A stretch of DNA of 64,000 bases from Streptomyces sp. RFCAC02 (GTDB lineage: Bacteria; Actinomycetota; Actinomycetes; Streptomycetales; Streptomycetaceae): positions 2,335,501-2,399,500 of the forward strand of contig NZ_SAUH01000001.1 in NCBI RefSeq assembly GCF_004193175.1, in the 5' to 3' direction. The notes beneath the pieces are model-generated. The model worked only from the letters and a program-made list of their open reading frames with translations. It was not told where the DNA came from and searched no databases. Positions 62,545-64,000 of this stretch are shown here, in pieces (positions within the stretch are counted from its first letter, which is position 1; every line of letters starts with the position of its first letter). The translations under genes and the position numbers were made by a program.

Positions 62545-62892
62545 ATGACCCGTTCCCACCGCATCCTGGCGGGCGCCGTCCTCGCGGCGGCCCTCGTGGT
62601 GGCCGGCGGCACCTCCGCCGTAGCCGAGAACCACTCCCCCGTGAGTCCGGCGGACAACCACCTCACCTTCACCCCGGCGGACAACAACTTCCCCGTCAGC
62701 CCGGCCGACAACCACCTCACCGTCACCCCGGCCGACAACCAGTTCCCCGTCAGCCCGGCGGACAACCACCTCACGGTCACTCCGGCCGACAACCACATCA
62801 ACGGCGACGACGCGGCGACGCTCACCGCCTCGGCGCTGGCGCTCAAGCCGAGCGACACCTACATCACCGACACCCCGGCGATCATCGGCTGA
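62545..62892 (+). CDS. Secreted repeat protein with PADNHLT/PADNxFP motif
   Basis: A 115-residue protein with a clear signal peptide: basic start MTRSHR, hydrophobic ILAGAVLAAALVVAGG and a likely cut after SAVA. Three 18-residue units follow (SPADNHLTVTPADNxFPV with small changes), then a tail LKPSDTYITDTPAIIG. The tail matches the repeat of the upstream protein (KPADSYIAGEP), so the two genes are probably related. It has no cysteine. GGGAGATCTCCC precedes the ATG. The function is unknown; a cell-surface or secreted, disordered repeat protein is all that can be said. Confidence 0.75.
   Translation: MTRSHRILAGAVLAAALVVAGGTSAVAENHSPVSPADNHLTFTPADNNFPVSPADNHLTVTPADNQFPVSPADNHLTVTPADNHINGDDAATLTASALALKPSDTYITDTPAIIG
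62644..62805 (+). repeat. Coding tandem repeat, three 54-bp units
   Basis: Units 62644-62697, 62698-62751 and 62752-62805 encode SPADNHLT followed by (F/V)TPADN and a variable end. Each unit itself contains two PADN half-repeats. Confidence 0.75.
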
Positions 62893-62928
62893 CGCCCCGG
62901 CACGAACGGCCGCGAACAGCGCGATCAC

Positions 62929-62960
62929 GGTGGCGGGTTCCCTCCGGGGGATCCGCCACC
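62929..62960 (+). terminator. Hairpin after the secreted repeat protein gene
   Basis: GGTGGCGGGTTCCC (62929-62942) pairs with GGGGATCCGCCACC (62947-62960) with few mismatches around a short loop. Confidence 0.5.
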
Positions 62961-63379
62961 GGCGTTTATCGGGCGTTTATGGCCGGCTGCCATGCTCCTT
63001 GGTGTCCGGCCCGACCAGGGGGGTGAGCGGCCGGACTCCCGGGAGTTGTCCGGCGGTCGCGGGGGAACCGCCGGATGGCCTCCGGTCCACGTCGGTCCGG
63101 GCGGCAGGAGGGGGCCGCCCGGCCCGCGGTGAGCGGCTCGGACGACAGGAGGGGGGTCGTCCGGGCCGTCGTCATGTCCACGGCGCACTGCAGAAGCCGC
63201 CCGAGTCGTTTTGCCGCCCGCGTGCGGCGGACGTAACATACGGGACCGTACGGTGGGCGTGCGCGCCCGCCGCGGGTCACCGCCGTGGCCCGTACGTGCC
63301 CGGGCGCCGGTCACCCTTCCCCCGGTCCGGCACCCGATGGGTTCACGCCGTCCCCCCGTGATGGCGTGGCCCAGGCACC
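62961..63379. other. Intergenic region without supported gene
   Basis: About 420 bp of high-GC sequence. I see no start with ribosome site and coherent frame. A small hairpin GCCGCCCGCGTGCGGC occurs near 63216, followed by an A-rich TAACATACGGGACC patch that could be a promoter element. Confidence 0.4.
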
Positions 63380-63409
63380 GGAGGGCGGGTCGCAGGTGGC
63401 CCGCCCTCC
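63380..63409. terminator. Hairpin terminator after the UvrA-like gene
   Basis: GGAGGGCGGG (63380-63389) pairs perfectly with CCCGCCCTCC (63400-63409) across a 10-nt loop, just beyond the stop of the leftward UvrA-like gene. Confidence 0.6.
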
Positions 63410-63425
63410 CCTTCTTTCCCCCCGC

Positions 63426-64000
63426 TCAGCGCACGGCGCCACCCTCCAGGTACGCGCGCAGATGGCGCGCCGTCAGGGTGTCGGAGGATGCGGCCATCTC
63501 GGCCGGCGAACCTGTGAACAGCACCTGCCCGCCGTCGTGTCCGCCGCCGGGACCGAGGTCGATCAGGTGGTCGGCGTGCGCCATGACGGCCAGGTGGTGC
63601 TCGATGACGACGACCGTCCCGCCGTCGTCCACGAGCCGGTCGAGCAGGGCGAGGAGCTTGTCCACGTCCGCCAGGTGCAGCCCGGTGGTGGGCTCGTCCA
63701 GGACGTGCACGGCGACCTTCTCCGCCATGTGGATCGCCAGCTTCAGCCGCTGCCGCTCGCCGCCGGACAGCGTGGTGAGCGGCTGGCCGAGCCGCAGGTA
63801 GCCGAGGCCCACGTCCGACAGCCGGCCCAGGATCGCGCGGGCCTGCCGGCCGGTCAGGAACTCCGCGGCCTCCGCGACCGACGCGTCCAGCACCTCGCTG
63901 ATCGTGCGGCCGTCCAGCGTGTACTTCAGGACCTCGGGCGTGAACCGCTTCCCCTCGCACCGCTCGCACACCGAGACGACCCCGGACGCCATCGCCAGGT
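63426..64000 (-). CDS. UvrA-like ABC ATPase, C-terminal part (cut by window edge)
   Basis: At least 191 residues of a gene that continues beyond 64000. They contain the second zinc motif region (VCERCEGKRF), YTLDGRTISEVLDASV, the ABC signature LSGGERQRLKLA, Walker B VHVLDEPTTGLH and the switch IEHHL, in the arrangement of UvrA's C-terminal ATPase. The segment matches UvrA paralogues (excinuclease-like ATPases linked to drug tolerance) as well as UvrA itself; the missing N-terminus is needed to decide. A hairpin follows the stop. Confidence 0.85.
   Translation of the reverse strand, partial: LAMASGVVSVCERCEGKRFTPEVLKYTLDGRTISEVLDASVAEAAEFLTGRQARAILGRLSDVGLGYLRLGQPLTTLSGGERQRLKLAIHMAEKVAVHVLDEPTTGLHLADVDKLLALLDRLVDDGGTVVVIEHHLAVMAHADHLIDLGPGGGHDGGQVLFTGSPAEMAASSDTLTARHLRAYLEGGAVR

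Overview
This is a high-GC actinobacterial chromosome segment, almost certainly Streptomyces or a close relative. The evidence is GTG/TTG starts, dense translational coupling (ATGA and GTGA overlaps), an AfsR-type SARP regulator, an FO synthase for coenzyme F420, an XRE/DUF397/anti-sigma ATPase trio and an IS110 remnant.

Layout. Positions 1-4816 are housekeeping: the start of a DeoR regulator, a flavin NAD(P)H dehydrogenase, a gamma-glutamylcyclotransferase-like protein, purine nucleoside phosphorylase and phosphosugar mutase, closed by a strong hairpin at 4841-4872. Positions 5075-17691 form the left arm of a hybrid lipopeptide/polyketide cluster: a 55-residue protein, a PhyH-type dioxygenase, a DXS-like ThDP enzyme, an FAAL-ACP-C-A-T synthetase and a KS-AT-KR-ACP polyketide synthase. 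Positions 17923-24686 hold an IS110 transposase fragment followed by a complete lasso-peptide cluster: precursor, cyclase, fused RRE-peptidase, ABC exporter and a divergent XRE-TPR regulator. Positions 24740-43452 are the right arm of the hybrid cluster: type II thioesterase, free condensation protein, a small coupled peptide, MupA-type monooxygenase, T-C, A-T-C, a penicillin-acylase-family hydrolase, an F420/FMN oxidoreductase, an SDR, two ABC exporters, C-T and an N-acetylglutamate-kinase paralogue. The lasso cluster is therefore nested inside the NRPS/PKS cluster.

Positions 43491-53075 are a mosaic accessory region. It has a frameshifted XRE-TPR regulator divergent from a 5'-truncated asparagine-synthetase-like cyclase (possibly a decayed second peptide-cyclisation locus), a full-length DnaE replicative polymerase with an upstream-coupled small protein, a frameshifted NUDIX gene, an anti-sigma-type ATPase, and an XRE/DUF397 pair in which the DUF397 member is frameshifted. 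A tRNA-Lys(CUU) at 53082-53155, with its 3' end facing this region, marks the return to core genes: a hypothetical protein, ADP-ribosylglycohydrolase, FO synthase, a PHP-domain hydrolase, an AfsR-like regulator, two repeat-containing small proteins that share a motif, and the C-terminal part of a UvrA-like protein running off the right edge.

How it may work together (inference): FAAL loads a fatty acid, the split NRPS/PKS builds an N-acylated peptide-polyketide that is oxidised by several tailoring enzymes, the two ABC proteins export it, and the acylase may remove the acyl chain. The extra DnaE is a candidate resistance copy for one of the products. The lasso cluster should make a 17-residue peptide with a Gly1-Asp9 ring.
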